Below, piece after piece: positions 50,993 to 60,925 of a stretch of DNA of 64,000 nucleotides (position 1 is the first letter of the stretch; each line of letters opens with the position of its first letter). Below the pieces are notes generated by a model, which searched no databases, was not told the DNA's origin, and worked only from the letters and a program-made list of their open reading frames with translations. The DNA is from Aquabacterium sp029268225. GTDB lineage: Bacteria; Pseudomonadota; Gammaproteobacteria; Burkholderiales; Burkholderiaceae_C. Position numbers and translations under genes: made by a program. The stretch covers positions 1 through 64,000 of the forward strand of contig NZ_JBBEYB010000010.1 in NCBI RefSeq assembly GCF_037482285.1, given 5' to 3'.

Positions 50993-53884
50993 TCAATGAC
51001 CCGGGAACACGGCTTGCCACAGTGCCAATACCGCCTCGCGATGGGGGGCTGCGGTGGCCAGCGCCTCGTCCCTCAATTTGGTGCTGGCATCGTCCAGGCG
51101 CGCGCGGTGCTGGATGCGGCGCAGTTCGCGGTAGGCCTGTCCGGCGGCATGGCCGACGCCTGGGGGCAGCAAGCCGGCGTCTTCGGCGCGTTGCAGCAAG
51201 GCGATGTTGCCGACGTTGTCCAGCAAGGCCGGGTGCGCATGGCTGTGGGTCAGCACCAGGTACTGCACGGCAAATTCCACGTCGATCATGCCGCCGCGGC
51301 TGTGTTTGATGTCGAACTGGTCGGCTGGGCAGGCGTGGGCTTCGCGCAGGCGCTCGCGCATGGCGATGACTTCGTCGCGCAGCGCCACCGGGTCACGTTC
51401 GGAGGACAGGACACTGCGGCGCGTGGCTTCGAAGCGTTCGGCCAGGGCCAATTCGCCGGCACACCAGCGCGCACGGCTCAGCGCCTGGTGTTCCCAGGTC
51501 CAGGCGGTGTTGCTGCCGCGCTGGCGCTGATAGTCGTCGAAGGCGTGGAAGCTGGTGACCAACAGGCCGGAGTTGCCGTTCGGGCGCAACGCGGTGTCGA
51601 TGTCGAACAGCTCGCCCGCCGAGGTGCGCAGGGTCAGCCAGGTGACCAATTTGCGGGCGAACAGCAGGTAGGCGTCGATGGCGCTGGGGGTGTCCGGTCC
51701 GGCCTGGGGGTCAGGTGCATCCTGGGTTTCGTCGAACAGGAAGACGACGTCCAGGTCGCTGCCATAGCCCAGTTCCTTGCCGCCGAGCTTGCCGTAGGCG
51801 ATGACAGCAAAGTGAGGCTGGCGACCCACGGCGTAGCGGCCTTGCTTGCCCGGGCGTTGCTGGAGGTAGCTCCACGCCCACTTGATGGTGACGGCCAAGG
51901 TGGCGTCGGCCAGGGCGGAGAGGTCGTCGGCCACCTGCTCGACGGTGAGCGTGCCCTCGACGTCTCGCACCAGGGTGCGGAACACTTCGGCGTGGTGGGC
52001 GCGACGCAGCGTGTCGAGCAAGGCTTCTTCGTCGGCCTGACCCGCGCGAACCCAGGCGGTGTGGCGGTCTTCGAGGTCGCGCTGGTAGGCCGCAGCGTCA
52101 AAACGGCTGTCCAGCAGGCGCGGGTCGGCCAGCTCGTCGATGACGCCGGGGTGGCGCAGCAGGTACTGCATGGGCCACTTGGCCAGGCCCAGCAGGCGCA
52201 ACAGGCGGTTGAGCACCTCGGGGCGTTCGTCGAGCAGGGCCAGGTAGCTGTCGCGGCGCAGCAGGGGTGTCAGCCAGTCCACAAAGTGGCGCACGGTGTC
52301 GGTACTCATGCACGGCGCGCCGTCCGGGCCCTCGGGGGCGTCCAGGGCAGCCTTGGTGGCGCGGCCAATCAGTTTGGCCAGACGCAGCTTGGCCGCATCG
52401 GACAGCAAGGCGACCTTGCTGTGCAGGGCGAACTGGCGTACGTATGGCGCCAGGTCTTCCGGCAATTTGGCGAGGAACTCTTCGCTGTCCACGGGCAGCG
52501 GTGGCCCACCACAGCCCTTGCAGCCGGTGGCTTTGGAATCGCGGCCGTCGTGGAGCAGGGCATCGAATTCGGTGGCCACAAACTCGCGCACATTGCACAG
52601 GGCTTCGAGCATTTGGCAGGTGCTGGAGCGGCACTCGGGGCGGTCGGCGCTGCCTTGTTCGCGGGGGAGGATCCCCAGGCTGTTGGCGATCCAGGCGAGG
52701 TCGGCATCCTCAGTGGGCAGCATGTGGGTCTGCTGGTCGTCGAGGAACTGGATGCGGTGCTCGATGCGGCGCAGGAAGGTGTAGGCCTCGGCCAGTTTCT
52801 CGGCCTTGTCGGCGGGAATCAGGCCGCGAGCCGCCAGGCGAGGCAGCGCCTTGAGGGTGGAGCGGGTGCGGATTTCCGGGAACTGGCCGCCGCGTACCAC
52901 CTGCAGCAATTGCACGGTGAACTCGATTTCGCGGATGCCGCCGCGGGCCAGTTTGACGTCGTTGGCGCGCTCGGGGCGGCCGGCGGCGCGTCGGGTGGCC
53001 TCGTCACGGATCTTGCGGTGCAGTTGCCGCAGCCCTTCGAACACGCCGTAGTCAAGATAACGGCGGAAGACGAAGGGCATGACCAGATCGCGCAGGGCGA
53101 GGGCACGCTGGTGGTGTTCGCCGCCGGGCATGGCGCGCCGGGGCGCAATGATGCGGCTCTTGAGCCAGGCAAAGCGCTCCCATTCACGACCCTGAACGAG
53201 GAAGTACTCCTCCAGCATCCCCATGCTGACCACGGAGGGGCCGGAGTTGCCGTTGGGGCGCAGGGCCAGATCGACGCGGAAGACGAAGCCGTCTTCGGTG
53301 GTGTCGCCGATCAGGGTGGACAGCCGGCGGGCCACCTGGCTGAAGTATTCATGGGCGGTGATGCGACCGCGCACCACGCCGCCGTCTTCGATGCCTGTGG
53401 TGTGGCCCTCGTCTTCGTAGACGTAGATGAGGTCGATGTCGGAAGAAACGTTCAGTTCCCGCCCACCGAGCTTGCCCATGCCGATGACCCACATGTCGAT
53501 GCGCTGGCCGTTGGCGTCGAGGGGGGCGCCGTGTTTGAGGTCGAGCTCGGCTTCGGCGGCGGCCAGAGCGTGGTCCAGCGTGACTTCAGCCAACTCGGTC
53601 ACGGAGGCGGTGATCTCCAGCATGGGGGCGCCGCCTTCGACGTCCAGGCATGCCAGGCGTTCCATGACGAGGTGGCGGGCCACGCGCAGGGCCGAGCCCA
53701 ACTCGCGCCCTTGCTCACGCAGATGGTCGATCAGGGTCGTGATCTCGGCGGTGCGGGGCGTGCTGGGAGCCGTCTGGGCGAACCGGGTGATCTCGTCGGC
53801 GTAGCGGCGGCGGACACGTTGGACGTAGCGGGAGTGGGCCGCAGGGGTGGCGGTCGGTACCGCATCGAATGGGAAATCAATCAT
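50993..53884 (-). CDS. glnE: Bifunctional glutamine synthetase adenylyltransferase/deadenylase
   Basis: GlnE adenylylates (off) and deadenylylates (on) glutamine synthetase under PII control. The 963-residue protein has the two nucleotidyltransferase domains: GMGKLGGRELNVSSDIDLIYVY in the N-terminal half (deadenylylase) and AYGKLGGKELGYGSDLDVVFLFDE in the C-terminal half (adenylylase), each with the metal-binding DxD. It is a single gene on the minus strand, at the right border of the polysaccharide region. Confidence 0.97.
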   Translation of the reverse strand: MIDFPFDAVPTATPAAHSRYVQRVRRRYADEITRFAQTAPSTPRTAEITTLIDHLREQGRELGSALRVARHLVMERLACLDVEGGAPMLEITASVTELAEVTLDHALAAAEAELDLKHGAPLDANGQRIDMWVIGMGKLGGRELNVSSDIDLIYVYEDEGHTTGIEDGGVVRGRITAHEYFSQVARRLSTLIGDTTEDGFVFRVDLALRPNGNSGPSVVSMGMLEEYFLVQGREWERFAWLKSRIIAPRRAMPGGEHHQRALALRDLVMPFVFRRYLDYGVFEGLRQLHRKIRDEATRRAAGRPERANDVKLARGGIREIEFTVQLLQVVRGGQFPEIRTRSTLKALPRLAARGLIPADKAEKLAEAYTFLRRIEHRIQFLDDQQTHMLPTEDADLAWIANSLGILPREQGSADRPECRSSTCQMLEALCNVREFVATEFDALLHDGRDSKATGCKGCGGPPLPVDSEEFLAKLPEDLAPYVRQFALHSKVALLSDAAKLRLAKLIGRATKAALDAPEGPDGAPCMSTDTVRHFVDWLTPLLRRDSYLALLDERPEVLNRLLRLLGLAKWPMQYLLRHPGVIDELADPRLLDSRFDAAAYQRDLEDRHTAWVRAGQADEEALLDTLRRAHHAEVFRTLVRDVEGTLTVEQVADDLSALADATLAVTIKWAWSYLQQRPGKQGRYAVGRQPHFAVIAYGKLGGKELGYGSDLDVVFLFDETQDAPDPQAGPDTPSAIDAYLLFARKLVTWLTLRTSAGELFDIDTALRPNGNSGLLVTSFHAFDDYQRQRGSNTAWTWEHQALSRARWCAGELALAERFEATRRSVLSSERDPVALRDEVIAMRERLREAHACPADQFDIKHSRGGMIDVEFAVQYLVLTHSHAHPALLDNVGNIALLQRAEDAGLLPPGVGHAAGQAYRELRRIQHRARLDDASTKLRDEALATAAPHREAVLALWQAVFPGH

Positions 53885-54012
53885 GGACCGTGTCGCCGGC
53901 GAAGAGGTCTGTGCTAGGGTTATCGGTTGTCGATCCCTGGGGCTGTACTGGCAATGGTAGAGCAGCAGTCAGGCCACGTTGTAGGTGGTTCGACGGATGA
54001 ACTGTCTGATCC

Positions 54013-57000
54013 ATGTCTGAAACTCCTGCTTCTCCTGAGCATTCACCGAGCGCTGTGCCCCGGCGACACCATCCCTTGTGGTCCTCTGCCCTGATCATGG
54101 GGCTGGCCACTCGACGCGTGGTCCGCATGGGCTTGAGCTTGATGGGGGCGGTGTTGTTGCTGGCGGCCGTGGCGTGGGCGGTGTTGCTATTTCAGATTCT
54201 GCCCCGTATTGGAGACTGGCGGCAGGACGTTGCCGAACAAGCCACGCGGGCATTAGGGGTGACGGTGCGCATTGGCGCTTTGCAGGGGCATGCCGATGGC
54301 ATGTGGCCGGTGCTGAGCCTGCGGCAAGTCGAACTGTTGGACGATCGGGGGCAGGTGGCCTTGTCCTTGCCGGAGGTGTCGGCACGGGTGTCGTTGGCCA
54401 CCTTGTCACCTCAGGCGCTGTGGGCGGGCGAGGTGCGTCTGGATCGCCTGGAGTTGCTGCGTCCGGATCTGGATGTGCGTCGCGACCGCCAGGGGCAGTT
54501 GCATGTGGCGGGCCTGCGTGTGTCGAGCCAGCCTTCGGGAGCGGATGGCACGTCGGCGGGGGCCGATTGGGTGTTGTCGCAATCCCTCATTCGGATTCGC
54601 GGGGGCAGTGTCCGCTGGACTGACGAGCTCCGCGGCCGTCCCACCTTGCGGCTGCAGGGGGTGGAGGTGGCATTGCGCCATGGCCTTGGGCTGGGTCGAC
54701 GCCACCATGAATTGAGCCTGACTGCGACGCCGCCGTCGGAGTTTGGCCAGGCGTTGCGTTTGAACATGCGCATGCGCCAGCCTCTTTGGGCTTTGGGCGA
54801 GCAGGCCCGGTGGTGGCAAAGCTGGTGGCCCACGCTCACCCGTCCCAGCCAGTGGCAGCGTTGGACCGGGTCCTGGGTGCTGGACATGCCTCATGTGACC
54901 GTGCAGACCTTGCAGCGTCACGTCGATCTGCCAGTCGAGGTGCGTGGCGGACAGGGCGCCGTGCGGGCGGAGCTGAGTTTGCGTGACGGGCGCCTGGCCG
55001 GTGGTGCGCTGCAACTGGCGCTCCAGGGGGTCGATGTGCGCCTGGCGCCGGAGTTGGCGCCACTGAGTTTTCGCCGTCTGACGGGACGCCTGAGCCTGGA
55101 TCATCGGGCAGACCAGACTGGACTGGCATTTGAGCAGCTGGCGTTTGAGCTCACGGATGGACTGTCGTGGCCCGCCAGCGAGGGGCGTTTGGTGTGGCGG
55201 CATGCATCCGACCCCTTGGTGGATGTGGCCAAGGCTTGGCATCAGACGCGTGGTGGCCAGGCGCAGGCAGAGCATCTGGACCTGGCTCTGTTGGCGCGCG
55301 TGGCCGATCGCTTGCCCTTGGCGCTCGCGCATCGTCAACTTTTGCAGGAGCTGGCCCCGCAAGGGGTGGTGTCCGACCTGGATCTGAGCTGGGAGGGCGC
55401 TGCCACCGCGCCTTCGCGCTATCGCGTCAAGGCCCGTGTTCAGGGACTGGGGTTGGCAGAGTCCCGTGAGGGCATGCGACCCGGGCTGGCACAGGCGGAT
55501 GTCATGGTGTCTGCCACCGACGCCGGTGGGCGAGCGGATCTGGCCATGAAGCAGGGGTGGTTGTCGTTTCCTGGCGTGTTCGAGGAGCCCCGGATTCCGC
55601 TGGATCGGCTCGATGCGCGAGTGGAGTGGTCCAGGCAGCCCGGGGGCGGGGGGGCTGCGCCCGCAGACTGGTCCGTGCGCGTGAGCAAAGCCAGCTTTGC
55701 CAACGCGGACGCAGAAGGTGAGCTGGAGGCCTCCTGGCGAACGGCCAAAGCCGGTGAGCGCAATGCTCAGGGGCAGGCCATGTCACATCTGCCTGGTGTG
55801 CTGGACATGACTGGGCGCCTGGCGCGCGGTGAGGCCACCCGGGTGTGGCGCTACCTGCCCTTGAGCATCCCCCCGGATACCCGCGACTACGTGCGGCAGG
55901 CGTTTCGCAGCGGTCACGCGGAGGATGTGACTTTCGAGGTCAAGGGGGATCTGAACGCCTTCCCATTCAAGGACGATGTGGGCGGGCGGTTCCGTGTACG
56001 GGTGCCGGTCCGTCAGGTCGTCATGGACTATGTGCCGCCAGCCTTGATGGGGGTGGCCGCGGACGCGCCCACGGGGTTCTGGCCTGCGTTCACCGCCTTG
56101 GAGGGCATGCTGCGTTTCGAGGGGCAGCGCATGCTGATCGACAACGCGCGCGCGCAACTCGGCACCATCGGCTCCGGGCGCTTTGCGCTCAACGAGGTCT
56201 CGGGGCGCATCGATGACATGGGCGCTGACGATCCGCACCTGACCATTCAGGGGCGCGGGGCTGGTCCCATGGACGACCTGTTGCGATTCCTGGCAACGTC
56301 GCCGGTCGGTGAGTGGACCGGGGGGGCGCTCAGCGCTGCGCGTGGCAGTGGCAGGGGGGCGTTGCAACTCTCCCTGGACATTCCGCTGAACCGAGGGGAA
56401 GACACCCGCATCCAAGGCCTGGTCACCTTGACGGACAAGGATCAGGCGGGCATGCGACTGAGCCCTGCTATTCCGGCCTTCGCCGCGTTGCGCGGCACCA
56501 TTGCGCTGACCGAGTCGAAGCTGGACGTCCAGGCGCGCACCCGTGTCTGGGGGCAGGACATGGTGGTGCAGGGCAAGCGTGGCTCCGACGGTGTGGTGCG
56601 CTTCGCGGCCCGAGGGACCATGTCCGCCGAAGGGCTGAGGCAGGCCCAGGAGTACCCTGCTCTGGCCCGCTTGGCCAACCACCTGTCTGGCGAGACGCCG
56701 GTGAGCGTGAGCGTGGCGGCTGGCGCGCGCACCGAGGTCCAGGTGAACGCCAGTCTGCAAGGCATCAGCGCAACACTGCCAGCGCCGCTGACCAAGCCAG
56801 CCAGTGCCCTGTGGCCCTTGTCGGTGACCTATCGGACCGAGGGGGAGCGTGGTGAGCAGGATGCGATCATCGTGGACGTCGGCAACCCACAGTCGCTGGC
56901 GATGACCCCGGCGCTCATGCCGCGCGTGCGCGTGGACCTGCGTCGCGATGTGAGCGGCGCCGAGGCACGTGTCCTGCGCGGACTCATCAGCCTGACACAA

Positions 57001-58341
57001 GCCGCGCCGGGGCAGTCCACTGCGCTGCCGTCATTGCCCGCCAAGGGGGTGGTGGCCCAGTGGCAGAGCCCCGCACTCGATCTGGACACCTGGTTGCCGG
57101 TGGTGCAGAGCTTCCGCGGTGGCTCGGAGGGCAGTGCGCCGGTCAGCTTGGCCGATGGCCTGCCCGATACCGTGAGCATCCAGACCGGTGCACTGACATT
57201 CCGTCAACGCACGCTCAAGGACGTCTCTGCCACCCTGGCCCATCCCAGCCCTCAGGTCTGGCGATTGCAGCTCAGTGCCGATCAGGTGGCGGGCCAGGTG
57301 GAATGGGCCCCGGACAGAACCGCCGACAAATCCCCCTTGATCGCAGGCCCCTCCTCCACACGGTTGACCGCTCGTCTGTCTCGTTTGTCCATTCCCAACG
57401 CTGACGCGCAAGCCTTGCAGACCCAGGCCACCGCGCAGATGCTGTCGGGGGAGGCGGCCACCGAACTGCCGGCGCTGGACATCCAGATCGATCAGTTTGA
57501 ATGGCGCGGCCTTGCGCTGGGGCGCCTGGAGGTGGAGGCACTCAACCGCTTGGTGCCCGTGGCGGGCAAGGGCGCGCTGCCCGAATGGCGCCTTCATCGC
57601 TTGCGCCTGAGCACGCCCGAAGCCCAGTTGGACGCCTCCGGCAACTGGGCTGCGCTGGGCACCCCGGGTCGACCGCGATCGGCCTTTGGCTTCACCCTGG
57701 ACCTGCGCGACAGCGGGGCCCTGCTCACCCGCTTGGGTCTGCCGCAAACGCTGCGAGGTGGCAAGGGCCAACTCACCGGGCAGGTCAACTGGCTGGGTTC
57801 ACCCCTGGAGCCCGATCCATTGACGATGTCCGGGGACATCAAGGTGCAGATCAACAGCGGACAGTTCCTCAAGGCCGATCCTGGCATGGCCAAACTCCTG
57901 GGTGTCTTGAGCCTGCAGTCCCTCCCTCGCCGCCTGACCCTGGATTTCCGCGATCTCTTCCAGCAAGGCTTTGCCTTTGATGCCATCGATGGTGACGTCA
58001 AGGTCACGCAGGGTGTGGCGGCCACGCGCAACCTGCGCATGCGCGGGGTGCAGGCGATCGTGCTGATGGAGGGGCAGGCCGATCTGGCTCAGGAAACGCA
58101 GAGCCTGCACGTGTTCGTGGTGCCGCAAATCAACGCCGAGGCGGCGTCGCTGGCCTATGCCGCCATCAATCCGGTCATTGGCATTGGCACCTTCATCGCA
58201 CAGTATCTGCTGCGCAAACAGGTGGCCGATGCCAGCACCCAGGAGTTCATGATCACCGGCTCCTGGGCCGATCCGCACGTGGAAAAGCTGGAGCGCAAGC
58301 CCAAGCCTGCCGAGGTCACAACGCCCCAAAGACCTTCTTGA
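54013..58341 (+). CDS. yhdP: YhdP-family AsmA-like protein
   Basis: The 1442-residue protein has an N-terminal membrane anchor (about 37-57) followed by a very long periplasmic beta-rich region, and a C-terminal AsmA-like domain with GQLTGQVNWLGSPLEPDPLTMSGDIKV. YhdP, TamB and YdbH form bridges that carry phospholipids from the inner to the outer membrane. The length agrees with the family (about 1250-1450). Its 3' end overlaps the convergent DUF4197 gene by 26 bases. Confidence 0.94.
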   Translation: MSETPASPEHSPSAVPRRHHPLWSSALIMGLATRRVVRMGLSLMGAVLLLAAVAWAVLLFQILPRIGDWRQDVAEQATRALGVTVRIGALQGHADGMWPVLSLRQVELLDDRGQVALSLPEVSARVSLATLSPQALWAGEVRLDRLELLRPDLDVRRDRQGQLHVAGLRVSSQPSGADGTSAGADWVLSQSLIRIRGGSVRWTDELRGRPTLRLQGVEVALRHGLGLGRRHHELSLTATPPSEFGQALRLNMRMRQPLWALGEQARWWQSWWPTLTRPSQWQRWTGSWVLDMPHVTVQTLQRHVDLPVEVRGGQGAVRAELSLRDGRLAGGALQLALQGVDVRLAPELAPLSFRRLTGRLSLDHRADQTGLAFEQLAFELTDGLSWPASEGRLVWRHASDPLVDVAKAWHQTRGGQAQAEHLDLALLARVADRLPLALAHRQLLQELAPQGVVSDLDLSWEGAATAPSRYRVKARVQGLGLAESREGMRPGLAQADVMVSATDAGGRADLAMKQGWLSFPGVFEEPRIPLDRLDARVEWSRQPGGGGAAPADWSVRVSKASFANADAEGELEASWRTAKAGERNAQGQAMSHLPGVLDMTGRLARGEATRVWRYLPLSIPPDTRDYVRQAFRSGHAEDVTFEVKGDLNAFPFKDDVGGRFRVRVPVRQVVMDYVPPALMGVAADAPTGFWPAFTALEGMLRFEGQRMLIDNARAQLGTIGSGRFALNEVSGRIDDMGADDPHLTIQGRGAGPMDDLLRFLATSPVGEWTGGALSAARGSGRGALQLSLDIPLNRGEDTRIQGLVTLTDKDQAGMRLSPAIPAFAALRGTIALTESKLDVQARTRVWGQDMVVQGKRGSDGVVRFAARGTMSAEGLRQAQEYPALARLANHLSGETPVSVSVAAGARTEVQVNASLQGISATLPAPLTKPASALWPLSVTYRTEGERGEQDAIIVDVGNPQSLAMTPALMPRVRVDLRRDVSGAEARVLRGLISLTQAAPGQSTALPSLPAKGVVAQWQSPALDLDTWLPVVQSFRGGSEGSAPVSLADGLPDTVSIQTGALTFRQRTLKDVSATLAHPSPQVWRLQLSADQVAGQVEWAPDRTADKSPLIAGPSSTRLTARLSRLSIPNADAQALQTQATAQMLSGEAATELPALDIQIDQFEWRGLALGRLEVEALNRLVPVAGKGALPEWRLHRLRLSTPEAQLDASGNWAALGTPGRPRSAFGFTLDLRDSGALLTRLGLPQTLRGGKGQLTGQVNWLGSPLEPDPLTMSGDIKVQINSGQFLKADPGMAKLLGVLSLQSLPRRLTLDFRDLFQQGFAFDAIDGDVKVTQGVAATRNLRMRGVQAIVLMEGQADLAQETQSLHVFVVPQINAEAASLAYAAINPVIGIGTFIAQYLLRKQVADASTQEFMITGSWADPHVEKLERKPKPAEVTTPQRPS

Positions 58342-59005
58342 GCAAAGCGCTGCCTGTGCCGACCGGATCCTGGCGGATATTGCGCTCTTCTTCGCCGATC
58401 ACCATGTACAAGGCGTCCAGTGCCTTGCCGGTGACGTGATCTTGCAAGGTTGCCCCCTGACCCTTGAGCAGGCCAAACTGCTGCGCCTTGCCGGCCAGAT
58501 CGTTGTAACGCTGGGTGACCGACAGCTTCTCCAGAGACCTGTTCACCACTGGTTGGAACTGCACCGTCAGCGGTTCACGTGTCTTGCGGGCAAAGTACGC
58601 CGTGACCGCGTTGTCACCGCCTTGCAAGATACCGACCGCGTCCTGCACGCTCATGTCCTTGATCGCCTTGCTCAACAGTGGGCGAGCCAACGCCACGGCC
58701 TGCTCGGCGGCATGGTTCATCGCTTCGGTGAGTTGCTGCAGCTGCTTGCCCCTTCCCATGGCCTGCAACAGTGGGGCGGCCTGATCCAGAGGGGAGGGTA
58801 GATCGATGCGCACCCGCTCGTTGGTCAAAAAGCCGTTGTGCGCCCCCAGTTGAGACACGGCCACCTCTGCCCCCTTGTCGAGGGCCGCCCGCAAGGCAGC
58901 CGTGGCATCCTTGCTGCTGAAGGCCGCCGCCCACCCTGTTGCAGGCAGGGTGACCAGACCGAGGCACCAGACCCCGGCAGATGACAATACACTGCGACGT
59001 TTCAT
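58316..59005 (-). CDS. DUF4197 domain-containing secreted protein
   Basis: The 229-residue protein has a signal peptide (ending about GWAAAF) and an all-helical DUF4197 domain with MSVQDAVGILQGGDNAVTAYFARKTREPL, the family's core motif. Function is unknown; homologues are periplasmic. It is convergent with yhdP and divergent from the TlpA-like gene. Confidence 0.9.
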   Translation of the reverse strand: MKRRSVLSSAGVWCLGLVTLPATGWAAAFSSKDATAALRAALDKGAEVAVSQLGAHNGFLTNERVRIDLPSPLDQAAPLLQAMGRGKQLQQLTEAMNHAAEQAVALARPLLSKAIKDMSVQDAVGILQGGDNAVTAYFARKTREPLTVQFQPVVNRSLEKLSVTQRYNDLAGKAQQFGLLKGQGATLQDHVTGKALDALYMVIGEEERNIRQDPVGTGSALLKKVFGAL

Positions 59006-59038
59006 GATGTTTCCTTTCTGCTTGCTGTGGTGACACCC

Positions 59039-59536
59039 ATGCCGATGAGCCGCCGTCTGTTGATCCTGGGCCTGCCTGTGCTGTTGAGTGCCTGCTTCTC
59101 AGGCACCCGCTCCGATTTGCCGGATTTGCCCTTCACCCAGCTGGATGGCAGCCAGCATCGCACAAGCGTGTTCAAAGGCAAAGTGACCGTGCTCAACTTC
59201 TGGGCCACCAGTTGCACCACATGTGTCAAGGAAATGCCGCAGATCGTGGCCACCCACCAGCGCTTTCAGTCGCAGGGGTTGGAGACGCTGGCTGTCGCCA
59301 TGTCCTACGATCCGCCCGCTTACGTCATGCAATTCGCGCAAACGCGTCAGCTTCCGTTTCGTGTGGCCATTGACCACGATGGCAGTCTTGCCAAGGCTTT
59401 CGGGGATGTGCAACTCACCCCCACCACCTTGGTGATCAACCGCGAGGGCAAGGTGGTCAAGCGCTACGTGGGCGAACCTGATTTCGATGCCATGCACAAG
59501 CTGCTGGGGCAGTTGTTGAGCCAGTCCGCCAGCTGA
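59039..59536 (+). CDS. TlpA-family thioredoxin-like lipoprotein
   Basis: The protein (about 165 residues) has a lipoprotein signal with LLSAC, then a thioredoxin fold carrying the redox CxxC as CTTC in FWATSCTTCVKEMP and the cis-Pro region LTPTTLVINREG. It probably reduces periplasmic disulfides, for example in cytochrome c maturation or oxidative protection. ATG 59039 or 59045 starts the gene. Confidence 0.92.
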   Translation: MPMSRRLLILGLPVLLSACFSGTRSDLPDLPFTQLDGSQHRTSVFKGKVTVLNFWATSCTTCVKEMPQIVATHQRFQSQGLETLAVAMSYDPPAYVMQFAQTRQLPFRVAIDHDGSLAKAFGDVQLTPTTLVINREGKVVKRYVGEPDFDAMHKLLGQLLSQSAS

Positions 59537-59549
59537 CGGGGGCGGAGGC

Positions 59550-60188
59550 ATGCGCAGCGCAGTACATGGGGCCCGCAAGGCATCCCCACGCGGCCGTCAC
59601 TTGGGCTGGCTTTTGGGACTCTTGGCGCTGAGTGCCTGCTCCCCCGCGCTCGACTGGCGTGAGCTGCGTCCAGCAGAAGCGCACGGTCTGCGGGCGATGT
59701 TCCCTTGTCAGCCTGACCTCGTGACACGCACCGTTTCCCTGCCCGGCATGGCGCAGCCCTTGCCCATGCAGATGTGGTCCTGCCAGACGGGCGAGACGAC
59801 TTGGGCCCTCAGCCGTGTGCAGGTCAAGGAAGTGACCGACGTGGGGCCGACCTTGGCCGCCCTGGCGCGTGTCATGCAAGACAACTTGCAGGCTGCCAGC
59901 CAGATGGCGGGTGGCACAACCCCGGTGAGCGTGACCCCACTGGGGGCTGTGCAGGTGCTGGGCATGACGCCGCAGCCACAAGCGAAAGGGTGGCGCTTCC
60001 AGGCGCGACGTGTCGATGGCTGGGGCAGGCCCCTGGACATGCGCGTCACCGCGTGGCATTTTGCCCACGGCCTGCAGATTTTTCAGGCGTCGGTGTCGCG
60101 TCCGGTCGGTTCAGGCGGGACAGAACCACATGGCACGGCGCAAGATGCGGAGTCGTCCTTTCGGGACGGTTTTCAGTTCCCTGGTTGA
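59550..60188 (+). CDS. Hypothetical lipoprotein
   Basis: I do not recognise this 212-residue protein. It has a signal peptide with a lipobox LSAC (Cys30) and one or two internal cysteines (FPCQPD, WSCQTG) at spacing that could form a disulfide, with no known domain. It lies 13 bases after the TlpA-like gene and 18 before the PTS gene, so it is likely co-transcribed, possibly as a substrate or partner of the thioredoxin-like protein. Confidence 0.72.
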   Translation: MRSAVHGARKASPRGRHLGWLLGLLALSACSPALDWRELRPAEAHGLRAMFPCQPDLVTRTVSLPGMAQPLPMQMWSCQTGETTWALSRVQVKEVTDVGPTLAALARVMQDNLQAASQMAGGTTPVSVTPLGAVQVLGMTPQPQAKGWRFQARRVDGWGRPLDMRVTAWHFAHGLQIFQASVSRPVGSGGTEPHGTAQDAESSFRDGFQFPG

Positions 60189-60206
60189 TCTCTCACCGTC
60201 TGTCTC

Positions 60207-60668
60207 ATGCCCGGCCTGTTCATCATCGCGCACGCCCCCCTGGCCTCAGCCCTGAAGCTGGCCGCCGGACACTGTTTTCCTGAAATGGCGCAGCACTTGC
60301 AAGCGCTGGATGTGCCGCCCAACCTGCCATGCGAGGAGTTGGAGGCACAGGCGCGTGTCCTGCTGGGGATGGCGCAGAGCTCCGACGCCCGTGGTGAAGT
60401 CTTGATCCTCACCGATGTGTTCGGTGCTACCCCCTGCAACACCGTTCAACGCCTGGCAGACGGACAGCAGGTGAAAGTGATCACCGGGGTCAATGTGCCC
60501 ATGCTGTGGCGCGCCCTCAACTACGCCAGCGAACCCCTTGACACGCTGGTCACGCGCGCCCTGGCTGGCGGCACCCAGGGTGTCATGCAGATTGCCTCCA
60601 GTCGGCCGCAAAACCAGGCCAGCCAACCTACCAGCCATGATCAAGACCACCGCCAACATCAGCAATAA
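60207..60668 (+). CDS. PTS EIIA component, mannose/fructose type
   Basis: The 153-residue protein has the EIIA(Man) fold with the phosphorylated His9 in FIIAHAPLAS and the DVFGATPCN motif. In betaproteobacteria such proteins belong to a regulatory PTS rather than sugar transport. It overlaps the HPr gene by 32 bases. The final 20 residues are Gln/His-rich and come from that overlap, so they may be unimportant. Confidence 0.92.
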   Translation: MPGLFIIAHAPLASALKLAAGHCFPEMAQHLQALDVPPNLPCEELEAQARVLLGMAQSSDARGEVLILTDVFGATPCNTVQRLADGQQVKVITGVNVPMLWRALNYASEPLDTLVTRALAGGTQGVMQIASSRPQNQASQPTSHDQDHRQHQQ

Positions 60669-60906
60669 GCTGGGCCTGCACGCCCGTGCCTCGGCCAAAC
60701 TCACCAAGCTGGCCAGCAGCTTTCCCTGTGAAGTGTTCATGAGCCGCAACGACCGCCGCGTCAATGCCAAAAGCATCATGGGCGTGATGATGCTGGCTGC
60801 CGGCCTCGGCAGCACCGTGGAAATCGAGTGCGACGGCCCGAAAGAAGAGGAGGCCATGAAGGCCTTGCTGGCGCTGATCAACGACAAGTTTGGCGAGGGC
60901 GAATAA
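60637..60906 (+). CDS. ptsH: HPr phosphocarrier protein
   Basis: HPr carries the phosphate from EI to EIIA. The 89-residue protein has His15 in GLHARASAK and Ser46 in NAKSIMGVMML, the HPr kinase target. ATG 60637 is chosen; it overlaps the EIIA gene by 32 bases. The next gene on the strand is an outer-membrane protein rather than ptsI, and no EI is in the window. Confidence 0.96.
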   Translation: MIKTTANISNKLGLHARASAKLTKLASSFPCEVFMSRNDRRVNAKSIMGVMMLAAGLGSTVEIECDGPKEEEAMKALLALINDKFGEGE

Positions 60907-60913
60907 CCCGACG

Positions 60914-60925
60914 AGGGTTTACCCT
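60914..60925 (+). promoter_or_regulatory. Second copy of palindromic operator candidate AGGGTTTACCCT
   Basis: The same 12-mer as at 10579-10590 lies 8 bases after the HPr stop and 185 bp before the outer-membrane protein gene, within a 204-bp leader region. A GGGG/CCCC stem candidate lies at about 61045-61070. Function is inferred only. Confidence 0.35.

Noticed and set aside
50882..53917. 1011-codon open frame on the plus strand across glnE
   Set aside because: It is antisense to a full-length, well-conserved glnE; its composition is a mirror of GC-rich codons and it has no family features.
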